Part shown: positions 1 through 12,745 of the stretch, piece by piece | How positions within the stretch are numbered: position 1 is the first letter of the stretch | Layout of the letters: every line of letters starts with the position of its first letter | The notes under the pieces: model-generated | The model's database searches: none | What the model was told of the DNA's origin: nothing | What the model saw: the letters and a program-made list of their open reading frames with translations, nothing else | Translations under genes and position numbers: made by a program | Assembly: GCA_013399855.1 (NCBI GenBank) | Contig: VXAY01002463.1 | Location: 186,001-250,000, forward strand | Length of the DNA: 64,000 nucleotides | Source: Oxyruncus cristatus | Lineage: Eukaryota; Chordata; Aves; Passeriformes; Cotingidae | Direction of reading: 5' to 3'

Positions 1-291
1 GCCAAACATGGGGACCCACAGTCTCCATAAAAAAACCTAGTAGATATAATAAAATATATATCAAGTTATTTCTTACTTGTCAGAATGATTTTTTTGTGAA
101 TTGTCACAGTTCCATAAATAAATAAACAAATAAAACCAATAATAACCTAGTATCCACCTTATGGAGAAATGCAGGAACACGGGTATAGAAAAGACTAAAT
201 GTTACATAGATGTTATCTCTTAATTTACAATTAGAAATTTTGTTCTTGATTTTGTGGTGGTCTTGGTTTTTTTTTTTTTTTTTTTTTTGTT

Positions 292-331
<40 letters not shown>

Positions 332-3300
332 CTTTCTATATCTACTGCTTCCCTGAAAGCTTTAAACTGCTATGAAATTAATCCTCCTGAAATTGCAGGG
401 TCAGAATTCAAGGCTTTGTTAAATATCTGTAGTTCCCTCTGCAGTTCCTGCTGTCTTCATCTGGAGCTTGTAGAACTCAAAGGTTTTAAAAAACAGCTTC
501 CTGGTCCAAACTGGCCAAGAGTCCATGCTGGAGTGCTATGTCTGATGAAGAATAAGGAACTAAACTGTGTTCTTTACCCTGGGAATACAAGGCTCAAGCC
601 TTCAGGCAAATTGATCAGCTGATTGATCAGTTGGTAATTAGCACAGTGCTTGTGCAAGGCTCTTGTGCCTAATACATCTGTTGCTAAATTTCAGCATTGT
701 TCAAGGTTTTGCTTGCTGGCATAAGTGCAACTAAAAGCAGCCCTTTTATATGGGAGATTCATAGCAGGATTTCAAAGGCAAAGGCCAAACTGTCTCTTCT
801 GGTGATTGCTCTGGGTTTCTAACGTGAACAGCATCGCTGCTAGTAAAGAACACTTCTCCAAAGAAAATAGCCCTCTTTAATCCAACGGAAAACCTAAAAC
901 TACCGATAGTGACATCTGGTGGCACCTAAAAATGTCACATTTGAAAGTAAATCCCTTCTTTGTGCAAAATGAGGATTGGCAGTCTTATGGCCTGACACTT
1001 TTCCAGCTGGAGTTAATAAAAGTCATATTCAGTGTTATGAAACAGATATATCAACGAAATCCCCCCCTTTTTCTCACTTCAACCAGAGATGCCTGTGAAA
1101 CCTCAATCCACATTCAGTTATAGCATGGTCTCCACTCCATCTCTATGTTGAGGGAATGAGCAAACTAAACACCCAATTGCTTCTCAGGGACTCTTTATAT
1201 TCCCTATGGTCACTGCACAAAATATATCATCTAAATGTGACTTATACATATGGTTATTTAAATGAGAGAAGCTACCATCTATGAAGAAATAAATGTGGAT
1301 ACAAATGAACTTTGGCACTATGATATATGATACCTCTCCAGCCTGGAGAAATATATCAGGTGTCTTCAATTAAAATAATAATAATAATAATCCTCTCAGC
1401 CCTGTTCAATTCAAGCCAACCATTTAATTCAGTTTTCTCTCAGCTGATCCTAATAACTGTACTATAGTTCCTAGAATTCCCTCTGAGTAACTTCTGCTCT
1501 GCCCACTGTTGCAGAAACATTTGTCTGGTCTTCCACCCTTTGCTCCCTTCTTTTCTTCAGCTGCACAGACAGCATCTTAGCTATTTTTCCTGTAGGTCCT
1601 GATACAGATTCCCTGATTAGTATTACATCAGGAAAAAAACCTGTGGTATGTGAAGGAGAAAGAATACTACATCTGCTGCTAGCCTCTTTCTCTCCCAAAG
1701 AAACTATGATGAGATTGCTGCTGGAGTTCAAGTTGAAAAACCAGAACAACTCACACACTAAGTGTTGTCTCCATGTCTGTTTTGGTTCCTATTCTGTTAA
1801 CCAAGATGGTAGCCAAGAACACAGTTGTCTTGATATGGAAGTGAAGAAGTATTTTTCAGCCTTAGACACTCAGCTTTGCTTTCCCCAAAAAGCAAAAGAA
1901 AAAAGCATTATATTTCTCCACTACATTTCAAGTCATATTTATTTGTAAGAGACTTCTAGCATTCAAACAAGTATAAATGGCAGTAGTAGCTTCTTCAAGC
2001 AAAAATGTAGTGCTACACCTGAGATGAAACATTGTCATCTCCAGATTAAACTTTTCACAGCAATATTATTTATATTACATCAGTTTCAAAGACCAACAGG
2101 AATTTTGAGACCCTACTGAGGTAACTGCTAAGCCTCAGAATATGCAGATTTGCTGAGGCTCAGGAAACTCATGTTATTCTCCTGTTTCCCCTGAGGTACA
2201 AGCTGGAGCTAACTTTGTTGAGGACTTCTCAGAAAGCATCCTGTGCAGCTAAAGCTGAAGCACATGTCCATTGATGCAGGTGAGCACACAGACTGGCACA
2301 GGAGGATCCATGCTGTCATATAAATGCATGTCTGAAATTTAGGTATGAATAATTCCCCTGCCAATTGTCGACTGTTCTCTTAGAAAAACAGGTTGCTTGC
2401 CTAACACAGAAATATAAAAATGAATAAACTTTGGGTTTATACGTTGATTATTAGTATTAACTTGCAAACAAAACAGATATATACATAATCTTTCCCATCT
2501 GTCTGCTAGATCTGCTCAAGTACAGCATTTGGACATTTTTCAGCTTGCTTTACTTTCCTGCATTTCCGTAGCTTCCTCACCTCAGATCTTCTTTCAGAGA
2601 TGGTTTCTCAGTCTCCGAGGGATAACCACGATATGCAGTGAGTATGTCCTGGAGCTGGCAGAGCTTGAGGAGAATTGCAGCTTCTCAGTTTTTCTGTAAA
2701 CACTTCACAAACCTGCCAGCAAGTGAACAGTGAGGAGTCTTCACAGCAAGCGGCGGAACAGGTTTTCAGTTAATAGCTGGTTGATCCTCAGATTTAGGTG
2801 AAGGCAGCAACATGTGAGTTTGTGTCCAAATGACACCAACACTGCAACAGGAAACAAATATTTTAGTCTCACTTCAAGACAACCGGAGTCCTTCAGGCAA
2901 CCCTTAGTGCCTATATATGTAATTTCCTGATTCATCTATGCTGGTATTGACTCAGTTCTTGGCGGGTGCATGCACTCAATCTGCCTGGCGAGGCACCCAC
3001 GGTGAAAATTTCCTTTGGAGGTCTAGAAACATAAACTGTTGCAGCTGAATTCTTGAAGTCTCTGGGCCTTGGTGGTAGAATAGCTTTTCCCTGTTCCCAG
3101 CATATGTGTGGACAGAGAGCATCCAGCCTAAACCTGTTTTTTTTCTTTTCCGGTGCTTCTTTTCTTCTTTTTAGCAGCTTATGAGGTAAATACTACCATA
3201 TCAATCATATGGATTACACAAAGTAAACGGTTTCTGCCTCAAGAAAGCCTTCCTGCAGAAGATAAAATACCATTAGATAGATTAAAGGCTTTAACCAATA

Positions 3301-4656
3301 TTTGCAGGACCTGCAAAATGCCAGAAAAGCAAAAAATTTCTTTTCCAAGCAAAAAATTTAAGAGAGAAATTGTTTATAAGAGAGTTCCTGTGGAGAATCT
3401 GTCTTAGACAATGCTCTGAATTGCTTTCACCCCTTTAACTGAGCATGTTTGTCAGATTTGCCCCAGATAATCCTACGGTTTTGACTTTATGTGTGTTCAT
3501 ACATTTAGCAAATACTGTAAGTAGATTTCTGTTTCAGGGGAGACTTACCATACTCTCTCATGTATTGCTTAACATATAAAACTTTGTTTTGGAAGTAAAT
3601 ATATAACACTACTCTTGGCTTTTGATCACAGGTGAAGATTTTTGGCAAATGAAGTGAATCCAGATGGTGATTAGGAAAAAAAAGCCCTTTTATATTTCCC
3701 AGATGACATAAAAACAGAGTTCATTGTTTTATTAAATGGATTACAATACCAATTCCTGAATTCCTGCTTGGAACAGACAAAAAGGGGAGCTGTCTCAGCA
3801 AAAAGTAGTTCTTGGATAAGCTGTTCAGAGATTTTCATTTTTGCCTTAAGGCGTGAGAGATTGAAGAGTTTGCCTTCTTGAAATTGGAAGCAGACTCATG
3901 CCAGTGGAGTATTAGAGTCTTGTACAATAACTGCAGCAGAGAGGAAACAGCAGAGGTAAAATAAATACACAAAGACAGTGCAATTGTATCTCCACTTTAA
4001 AAAGTTTCTGCAAACCTTTCTTTGGAAATTTTTGATTTTGGGGGCAAAAACAGCTTTTGTAAATGACCCTGGAATGAGATTCAAAAGGTTTCTGTGAATT
4101 TCTTAAATTAGTTACAGATTCCTTCTATCAATTTTGGTACAGGACTTAAACTGAGATCCAAAAGAGCACATAGGAGCTGAAAATACAACTTAAACAGAAA
4201 TTAGGCACATATGTCAAAAGAAGAAATTCAAAATCTCTTCATGTGTCTGCTAGGATGCTGATGAGTGACCTCTGAGTCTGAGAGAATGTACTGTATGCCA
4301 AGCTACATCTCACATCCAAAGGGCTTTTCATCATAAAAATCAGTTAGCTTTTCTTTTCACTGCAAAAACTGCAGTGAAGCTCAGCCATTGAACACACCTA
4401 GAGGTGTTCACTTGGCTCAGGCTGCTTGAGATTCACGGAATAGGTATTTTTAATTCCCACAAAGATTGTGAGGAAGAATTGCCCAGATTGAGAGAAAGCA
4501 TGGATTAGGGGGAACAAAAACGTCCTTTCTAATAAGAAAGACTCGATGCTAGAAGTCAGAAATGAACTCTGCAAACATGATAAAATAAGCTTGAAAAATC
4601 TAGGAAGAAAAGCATGAATTTAAAGTTTCTTATAAAATGTAACAACAGCAAAAGCA
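1..4656. other. Unique AT-rich DNA, no gene seen
   Basis: No exon, RNA gene or interspersed repeat is recognisable here. The stretch holds a poly-T tract (267-327), a short ATA run near 1372-1391, and a somewhat more GC-rich patch around 2140-3130 that matches no family I know. Open frames are short, lack recognisable domains and occur on both strands as expected by chance. A diverged repeat or regulatory element could be missed by eye. Confidence 0.6.
267..327 (+). repeat. Poly-T tract
   Basis: 61 bp of nearly pure T, broken only by G at 289 and 292. It could be the poly-A tail of a minus-strand retroposed sequence, but I see no recognisable element on either side. A frame through it gives only a phenylalanine run and is not a gene. 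Homopolymer length may be unreliable in the assembly. Confidence 0.9.
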
Positions 4657-4764
<108 letters not shown>

Positions 4765-7448
4765 TCTGCTTGGTCTCAATTTACTATGTAGACGTATCAG
4801 TTTTGTGAAAGCCACGGTACCAAGGCAGAAGTTCTAAGTGCCCACAGAACTTTGGGACTTTGCAGAATGGACTGAAAAAGATTAAGGAGCTGAGGACAGA
4901 CTAAGCAGGCAGAGACCCAACAAGTAGAGAGCGCATGTAGGCAATAACAGGAGCAGAGAGCTAGATTTTGATAAGAGCAGACCCTCAGAATCAGACATGG
5001 TGGCACAGAATTTGTGCATCTTTAGAACCACTGAAAGTTGGTGGGTCTGAGAACAAGACAGAGACTCATTCAGTGGACTGTCCATTCTATACAGTGGACA
5101 AAGTGCTATATGTTTGTTTTAAGCCATTCCTTAAATCTCACCAACAGTTTTCTGTGTATTCAAATAGATAGATAGATAGATAGAGAGAGATATTGTACTG
5201 GTATAAATTGTTTTGTCTCTGAACACAGCAATGTTTACATCATCACATTTTCTTTGATATATGTGCTTTAAATAAAAGGTGGGACTATCTCAGAACCCCA
5301 GGGGGATTTTATCACAGTATCTGAATGTGCATTAGGATTTAAAGGGTATTGGATTCAGTGTGGGGCCAGGGGTGGGAGGACACAGAAGACAGTCAACAGT
5401 CCAAAGCCAGGGTTGCAAACTCATGTTGCAGTTTCATAAATGTAGAACAAGAAGATGGATGAAGTAGTTATTCTGCCACGGGATGCTCCGGTTTTCCAGG
5501 CAGAGAAAGCAGGTTCCATTTCTTATGAAGGACAAGTAAATTCAAAGTGAGATAATTCAGGTGTGAGTTGGCAGAGGAGTAGGTTTCTGAAGACATATTG
5601 AACAAACAAGAAATGTTAACTCCAGGTAATTTCCAAAAGCAATTCAGCATTTGAGAAGGTAAGGATAAAGACAAGTAGCAAGTAAAATCTATAACAGAAG
5701 TTTCATCTCTTCTTTTGCAAACCACCATTTCATCTTGATTTGATAGATTAAAGATGCTTCTTCTAAATCTTGGATGGTATTGAGGTGATTTTAGGGTATT
5801 CTGACAAACTTGTTTTCTTGTCAGATTGACAAATGTGACAGACTGAAGTGGAATGCCTCTTTATGTACAGGAGAGTCCCAAGAGTTGGGAAACATTATCT
5901 GAACACTACTCCCAGACACTGACAGCTACAATACAGCAAACCAATTTCCTACTATAAACCTAAACATCTGTTCTTTGTGTAAGAGTTAAAGAAAATCATG
6001 GTGCTAAAGAAAACAACATTCTTGTCATTACAGAGACCCAATCAGAACTGGATCTGGGACAGGACAAGAACATGTGAGACACTGGACTTTTTCGAAGTAT
6101 CTGACACTGTGCCACAGCTTTCAGGTCCTAAACTAATCTGCTCTCTGCCCCTGTTTTATGTAGATTCATAAGGTCAATAGATGCTAGATCAGTCTCTGCA
6201 TAGTATAGTCTTACCACATAGGTCCTAACTCTGAAAATTGCACCCAAAATTGAAATTTTCTATTTCTCTATGAGATCCAGGAATTTCTGTTGATTTGCTT
6301 AGTTCCAGACTATAGACAGCCAGGCAAACTTTATATTTACTCAGAATAAGAAATTGCTATTTGCCACTTGGTGGATACTACTTAGCATGTTAAAAGGAAC
6401 TTTGCATATAGTCTGATCCATCTAGATAATTACGAGAAACACTGATTTCAGTGAGTGTGTTAAAAAAACTGTAAAGATATAATGGTTGTCAGTTTCCAGG
6501 AAACTTAATTCGAAAAGCTGTCCTGTGGTATATTTCCAAAGTTCTAAATTTCTGGTCCTTTTAAGAGTATGACTTCAGTATGCAAGTGTGTGTTAAATCA
6601 ATTTTTTGATAAATGAAATCAAAGTGTGATAAATTATTTTTTTGGGATAACTGCTTATGATTAGATGAAATTTCTGGGCTGATGTTTTTCACAGTGAATC
6701 AAGATCTTCACTATTACACTGGAGACTTTTGGTGCAGATGTTTGCATATGAAAACTGTTCAATATCTACGGGCAAATCTGTATTCCCAATTTTTGCTTCA
6801 AATACCACTATTTCTTAAGAAAAAAGCATGGTAAAAAAAGAAAAACCAGATCCTAATTTAGCAAGCTTTTACAAATAATAATCAATCCAACCAAATAATA
6901 TTATTTAACTAAGATGGAATGAATGCTTACTGTGGAACAATATATCACTAATGATTGGAACAGGTGCACAAAGTGTCTTAATAAATCAGTAACCTGGAAA
7001 ACACATCAATTATTTTGAAGGTTAATGAATTTTTTTCTTTGCTCTCCAAAACTCATGAAGACATTTTGCTGAATACTTCAAACTGTTCAAAAACAAATCA
7101 AAGCAGCAACGTTAATATATATATACATTAAACCCCCCCGCAAAAAAAAAAAAAGTTTAGAGTGTTTTATAAAACAAAATAAAGCACTAGAGACACAAAA
7201 ATAAGCAGAATATAATTATGAATAGGAGCAAGTGGAACTATTGTAACATGATATACATTGAACTGAAGATGCTAAAAAGAAGCAACTGGAGTTAGATGTC
7301 TCATCTCACTCGAAAGTAATTCAGATCATGAATTTTCTTAGAAACTTTCTTTACTGAAACAGCTTTTTTTTTGGTGAAACTCTCTAGTGGCAAAGATTTA
7401 TGAAAACCAGAGTAAGAAAACCATCTTTTCAACTAAATCTATATAGCA
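4765..7448. other. Unique AT-rich DNA, no gene seen
   Basis: No gene or interspersed repeat recognised. A small (ATAG)5 run followed by GA repeats lies at 5164-5190, which is the complementary motif of the ATCT array 400 bp upstream. A short A-run is at 7142-7154. The remaining open frames carry no recognisable domain. Confidence 0.6.
5164..5190 (+). repeat. Short (ATAG)5 plus (GA)n microsatellite
   Basis: Five ATAG units run into GAGAGAGA. It is the reverse-complement motif family of the ATCT array at 4657. Confidence 0.85.
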
Positions 7449-7872
7449 CCATGTCCAGGCATTTCTCGAGCACCTTCATGGATGGTGACTCCATCACTTC
7501 CTTGGGCAGTCCATTCTAATGTTTAACCACCCTTTCAGAGAAGAAATTCTTCCTGATATTCAACCCATTTTGTCTTATCTGGCTAGTTGTCCAGGAGAAG
7601 AGACAAATCCCCACCTGTCTACAACCTCCTTTCAGGTAGTTTTAGAGTGAAATAAGGTCTCCTCTGAGCCTCCTTTTCTCCAGGCTAAACACCCCCAGCT
7701 TCCTCAGCCACTCCTCATATTTCTCCTTACTTTCTCCCTAGACCCTTTACCATCTTCATTGCCCTTCTCTGGACAACATTTCCAGCACCTCAATGTCCTT
7801 CTTGAAGTGAGAGACCCAGAACTAGACACAGTATTTGAGGTGCAGCCTCACCAGTCCTGAGTACAGAGAGAC
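7449..7872 (-). mobile_element. CR1 LINE fragment, 3' half of ORF2, minus strand
   Basis: The reverse complement reads as the C-terminal part of the CR1 ORF2 polyprotein (downstream of the reverse-transcriptase core). It runs from the segment encoding the last-third 'tyr-ser-x-leu-val-x-pro' region through the phrase for 'gly-arg-lys-phe-phe-ser-glu' to just before the 3' untranslated region. Seen directly: the cue for 'gaagaaattcttcct' near 7541-7555 and the serial phrases of CR1 in antisense. Both the 5' part and the terminal octamer tail are missing, and the frame is broken. CR1 copies by target-primed reverse transcription and usually leaves 5'-truncated inactive copies such as this one. 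Confidence 0.9.
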
Positions 7873-8118
7873 AAAAACGCCTTTGAAAATCCAATTAAAA
7901 TGACATGAAAATTAAATAAATCAGAAACATGCAAAATAAGATCAATATAAGTTTGTTTAGATGCTCTGCAATTTTGAGAAACAGCTTGCTTAAAGCTTAT
8001 GGCCGTAATTTTGGGCATCATTTTCTTTACAACTTGATTGCAAAGTCTTTAACAAATGTCACAAAAACAAATAATATGCAACAGATTTTGTATAAAAGAT
8101 GAGACCTGATTACTTGGG

Positions 8119-8571
8119 ATATGGAGAAGACTGAGGTACTAAATGACTTTTTTGCCTCAGTCTTCACTGACAGGTGCTCCAGCCACACTGCCCGAGACAC
8201 AGAAGGTAAAAGCAGGGACTGGGAGAATGAAGAACCACCTGCTGCAGGAGAACATCAGGCTCAAGACCATCTAAGGAGCCTGAAGGTGCAAAAGTCCATG
8301 GGACTTGTCATGAGGTAACTGTTTGAGCAAGTGGCTAAACCACTATCCATCTTATTTGAGAAGTCAAAGCATTACGGTGAAGTTCCTACAGATTGGAAAA
8401 GGGAAACATATCCCCTAACTGTAACCATATCCCTGGGAGTGTTCAAGGCCAGGTTGGATGGGGCTTTGAGCTACCTGGTCCAGTGGAAGTTGTCCCTGCC
8501 CATGGCAGAGGAGTTGGAACTACATGATCTTTAAGGTCCCTTCCAACCCAAATCATTCTGTGATTCTATTA
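8119..8571 (+). mobile_element. CR1 LINE with internal deletion (EN/RT linker joined to 3' end)
   Basis: The first part (8121-8410) encodes the CR1 ORF2 segment between endonuclease and reverse transcriptase, including '[12 protein letters not shown]' near its start and 'GEVPTDWKR' near 8375-8405. A small deletion at about 8305-8335 removes part of the conserved 'GPDxxHPRVLREL' segment. From about 8421 the sequence jumps to the last ~140 bp of the element (gene end, 3' untranslated region and tail with ATTCTGTGATTCTAT). Essentially the whole reverse-transcriptase core is therefore absent. Non-functional. It lies 246 bp from the oppositely oriented CR1 upstream. Confidence 0.9.
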
Positions 8572-9390
8572 TTTTAAAATATATTTTTAAAAGAAAGAAA
8601 ATGTAGTTAATGTCACCAAGAGTGAAGCAAAGAGAGAGAAAATAAAATTAATTATTTAGAACTTTAAGGTATTTTATTAAAATGGGAATTCTTGTTTTGC
8701 CCTGTCTGTCAGTATGATATTGGACTTCCAGAGAGGCTGAAGAACAGGAAGATTTAAATACATCACTTGGAAAATTAGACAGTAGAAAGTTTCACCTACA
8801 AAAAGAATTTTTTAAAGGAAAATGATTGTGTATAAGCAAATTTCATAATGGAAACTAATTTGAAAAGTTAATGCTATTGCTGAAAGCCATTTATTTTCTT
8901 TACTATTTGAAAAGGAATTATCTATGTACATTTTTAACATGCACTGTGAGGTTCCCCATTTTGACTAAATTACGTGCAGCTCAGATTTGAGTGCATTTTC
9001 TCTTCACAGTTTATTCCACCTTTAAATATTTTGTTAACAGTAGTCAGATGTAAATCCCTCAGTGAATCATTCCAGATTTATAGATGTAGGAGCTAATAAA
9101 TCAGCATCACAGATTCAGCTACCAGTTCCTAAGTAAGTAAGGAAGGGTTTGGAGGTAAAGGAAGAGAGAGTAATGCCTACCTCTTGATTTTTTTTATCCT
9201 ATCCCCTTCTGGGTTCTTACCATCTAGAAGGATATTAATTTTTCCTTGCTTTGAATATATCAGAAATGGTTTTCACTTTCCCACAGTTCATGAATTGTTT
9301 TGTTTAGGGAATTTAATTCACTCAGTGATGAAAAGAGTCTATTTCAATTAAAACCAGTGTTTCTACAGAGAAACCCCTGAGATAGGTCGA
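8572..9390. other. Unique AT-rich DNA, no gene seen
   Basis: About 0.8 kb between CR1 pieces. I see no coding signal, RNA gene or repeat of note. Confidence 0.6.
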
Positions 9391-9450
9391 AGTTTGGACT
9401 TTATGAAATTGGAGGTCTTTTCAGGCCTAAATGATTCTGTGATTCTGTGT
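9391..9450 (+). mobile_element. CR1 3'-terminal tail fragment
   Basis: A 60-bp match to the CR1 3' untranslated end: a 'TTGGACTT...GGAGGTCTTTTC...' segment followed by ATGATTCTGTGATTCTGTG, the degenerate terminal octamer repeat. It is either a very short 5'-truncated insertion or the end of a decayed element. It abuts a separate CR1-like ORF1 segment in the same orientation. Confidence 0.8.
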
Positions 9451-9701
9451 CTGATGCTTCCACACAGATGAAACTGGTAAGGAAGGAGACTTCAGTTCAG
9501 GCGGTGGGTTGCTACAAGGACCCAGGCCCTTTCCTTGGAGAAAAGGTAAGTACCCAAGTAAGGTGTGCACAGATTGATGATCTGTTGCATCAGGTGGTTG
9601 AGCTGCAGGGAGCATTTAAAAGACTTCACAGCATTAGAAGAGCCGAGATGGAGATAGATGGTTTCAGAACCATGGTCCTATAGCAGACACCACTGAGAAC
9701 A
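9451..9701 (+). mobile_element. CR1-like ORF1 fragment (coiled-coil region), left part
   Basis: The open frame 9447-9683 contains 'VRCAQIDDLLHQVVELQ' and a charged stretch with 'LHSIRRAEMEIDGF', resembling the coiled-coil-forming part of avian CR1 ORF1 (the RNA-binding chaperone-like protein). I recognise this from general familiarity with bird LINE sequence and not from an alignment, so family assignment is moderate. The frame stops at 9684 and a minus-strand CR1 starts at about 9702. The same plus-strand element seems to resume at 10093. An unrelated retroelement gag-like frame is the main alternative. Confidence 0.55.
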
Positions 9702-10092
9702 AATCATAGAATCATGGAAACATTAAGGTTGGAATAGAACTCTAAGATCATTCAATCCAACCATTAACCCAGCACTGCCAAGTCCACCGTTAAACCACAT
9801 CTACAGTGGTTTACACACCTCAGTGCCACATCTACACATCTTTGAAATACCTGCAGGGTTGGTGACTTCACCACTTCCTTGGGCAACCTGTTCCAGTGCT
9901 TAACAACACTTTCTTTTTTCCTAACATCCAACCTAAACCTCCTCTAATGCAACTTGGGGTCATTTCCTCTCATCCTATCACTTGTTATCTGGGACGAGAC
10001 TGACCTCCACTTTGCTATGACAGTCTTTCAGATAGTTGTAGAAAGTTATAAGGTCCACCCTGAGCCTCCATTTTTCCAGGCAGAACAACTCC
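9702..10092 (-). mobile_element. CR1 LINE fragment, 3' end, minus strand, apparently nested
   Basis: Begins with the complement of the octamer tail (AATCATAGAATCATGG) and then the complement of the 3' untranslated region. It continues through the C-terminal ORF2 segment to the 'leucine-phenylalanine-ser-leu-glu-lys' phrase at about 10075-10092. 5'-truncated and about 390 bp. It sits between two plus-strand CR1-like ORF1 pieces, which is best explained by insertion into an older element. Frameshifted, not functional. Confidence 0.92.
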
Positions 10093-10400
10093 AGACACCT
10101 TGGACCCTGGTGACCCCCAAAAGCAGGTCTCCGCTTCAGCCTCCAGCCTCCAGACCCACAACCAAAACCAGATGTGATACTTTAACATCAACAGACACCC
10201 ATCAGCAAGGTCTGCAAGGAGTAACTGCAGCAACACACAGTGGATATCACGAAAAGAAACAAGCGATCACAGTGGGTGACTCTCCGTTACGGGGAATGTA
10301 TCAAGCTCTGCATGGGGATGGATGAAGAATGAGTTGAGAGCTTATGGGTAGGAATCAAGGGGCAGCCCCAACTATTCTGTGTTTCTCTGTAATTCTCTGC
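10093..10400 (+). mobile_element. CR1-like fragment: ORF1 esterase motif, ORF2 endonuclease scrap, 3' tail
   Basis: Three CR1 parts are joined in order. (1) A proline-rich stretch and 'KKQAITVGDSPLRG' (about 10252-10296), carrying the GDS serine motif expected of the CR1 ORF1 esterase domain. (2) At about 10329-10368, a segment that reads like the ORF2 endonuclease phrase 'ELRALWVRIKGQP' if one lost base is allowed for. (3) A CR1-type tail ending in TTCTGTGTTTCTCTGTAATTCT. Large deletions separate them. It is probably the right-hand part of the element interrupted at 9702. Confidence 0.6.
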
Positions 10401-11433
10401 AGTTCAAATGAGGCCCTTTGAAATGCACCAGTGAACTCCTCAGGGCATCCTACAGATGGCAGCAGCCATCTTGCCATATGTTCCCTCGGGCAATCCACTA
10501 CGATAGTAGGACAAATTAAAAATAGTTTGTCATTTTGAAAGACATATTTAGTACAAAGTATTTTTCAAGCTAAAGAGCAGGGATGGCGTGCATCTGGAGG
10601 CAGAAAATTAGACAGCTTTACAGCAGGAGTGGCAGAGATATATGGTGCTTCCTTATAATACAGCCCAATTTAGAGAAAAGAAATTGACCTGTTAGACAAA
10701 GCCTGAATATTTGACTATGATTCATACAGGGACAACTGTGCATCAAAGAGACAGATAGAGGAGTAGAACAAAAACCTGGTTTCTTCCCACCTCATCTGAA
10801 GTCAGTTCAACTCTTTCCTGCCTCATAAACTAACCCAAACCTAAAAGTTAACTAGACTTCACTGTATAACACAGCAAATTGATTAAGAACTGTAAATTCA
10901 GGTATTTCAAATAATGGCTAAGGTAAGATTTAGCTTTCTTACAGCAACCCTTCAGCTCACAGTCCAGTTCCAGAGTCTGAGCATCATGCACAGGGAAATA
11001 ACCTTCAAACTCCATTGCTTTTGATCTCATGTAAGCCAAACAGCCTTCTTTTCCCTATTATCCTGTAGTTAGTATTCATGTAATCCCGCTTTCTTACTCT
11101 CAAGATAAACAAGCAATTGACAGTCCCTTCATTTTCAGCCAAGCTTACAATTAAAAAAGCTGCAACCACTTTCACAGACATAATTAGCAGCATGTGGGAA
11201 TTCTGGATCCAGCCCTCTACCAGGGCTTTCAGCACTGAAGCAGAAGATGTGTCCAGTCTACAGAGAGGTGATGCAAAGTCCTACCTGAGCTGTGTCTAGC
11301 TAAGTTGGCTTTGAGAAATGGAGAAGATTCATGAAAGGGACCTCTGTGTAGTTGCACCATCCAAAAAAGCACTCTGGTGACCTTGCTGTGTCAGTTTTGT
11401 TAGCATTTGCACTCAAAATACAAAAAAAAAAAA

Positions 11434-11488
11434 NNNNNNNNNNNNNNNNNNNNNNNNNNNNNNNNNNNNNNNNNNNNNNNNNNNNNNN
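11434..11488. other. Assembly gap (55 N) inside a poly-A run
   Basis: 55 N flanked by A-runs on both sides (12 A before, 5 A after). The gap is probably a homopolymer or low-complexity A-rich stretch that failed to assemble. No reading frame across it should be trusted. Confidence 0.95.
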
Positions 11489-12660
11489 AAAAAGGGCTAA
11501 ATGTTTTCATCCTGTTTTCAGGTTCAGACCAACTGCTAACATCAACTATACCTCTGTGGAGCCAATACCACTCTTTCCCTCCTTGAAAGCCCTGATGCCA
11601 CCTTTGCTTTGGGTCAGCTACAAGGGCAGTAGGTGTTCACGACACTCAGGCTGACCGTCTCCACAGCACAGGTTTAAATCCAGCTATTCCTCCACGGAGT
11701 TTGTCAGTGCCTGAAAAGTGGCATTCCTTGTATGTAGACTTTGAAAGACATAAAATCTAGTAACCCTACTGTATTTTTCTTTGATTTACAGGGAGTTAAA
11801 AATAGGAACTCAAAAACAAATCTGAAAATTTCAACACAATGTTCATCTGCTGATGTTCAGCATGCCTTTCTCTGCCTGATTAAAGAAGTCAATGTTTCCT
11901 CTGTGGGGGGATATAAGAACACAGTGATCTTCTTTTGCTAAATTAACAGATTGAAAGTTTAAAACTCAATTTTTAATGGATTTTCCCGAGTCTAAATCAC
12001 TTTTGTGACATTTTTTTTCTTTTCCCTTTGCCAACTTTATTTTAAAAGAATACTGTCACTAGACTTTTATGGAATATTAAAGTTTCTGTTTCAGCAATGC
12101 CACACAGGGGAAGAAAATATAATAATTTCACTTATTCATTGTTCTCTTGATAACTAGACCCAATGAATCTTCCTTCCACAGCATTTTAACTCAGGAAAAT
12201 TAAATTTGTCTACTGTAACTTCAAAATCCTTTCAGAAATCACAGCCTGCTACTACAAAAATCCTTTTTTTTGTTCCATTTTGGGTGTGCATGTATAAAAA
12301 CGCAGTACAATACATTAGTGCAAAAAGTAAGTGAACTTTTTAACCTTTTATTCAGAAAGACTCTACATTGCAAAATATACCTTCAGCTCTGAAGAAATTA
12401 GTAGATTGACAGACACAAGTAGTAAGGGAAAAACTAAAAATTACTGGTTGGCTGACACAGGACAGCAACTGAGAATGAAGAAATTACTAAAAATATTAGA
12501 AATGGGTCAATTGTAAAAACCTGACGAAAGTACTTAGTGAAGATCAAGATTTAACTAATAATATGAAAATGAAAGTAGCAAAAAATAACACCTGAAAATG
12601 TTTTTTCCTATCAGTGTGTGATGCTGTAGAACATTTTCTAAAGGATGATTTGTCTCTTGG

Positions 12661-12745
12661 GACATGTTAAGCCTAGGCTGGAAAAAATAGTTGGATGGAA
12701 ATAATCTCACTTCAGTAGAGATCTGGACCAGATGGTCTCATTATT
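12661..12745 (+). mobile_element. Possible ancient CR1 3' end
   Basis: The wording 'AGGCTGGA...AATAATCTCACTTCAGTAGAGATCTGGACCAGATGGTCTCA' resembles the gene end of old CR1 subfamilies, but there is no tail and no coding segment to confirm it. Could be coincidence. Confidence 0.3.

Noticed and set aside
254..622. 122-codon open frame starting in the poly-T tract
   Set aside because: The first third is phenylalanine from the T-run, and the rest has no domain or codon signal.
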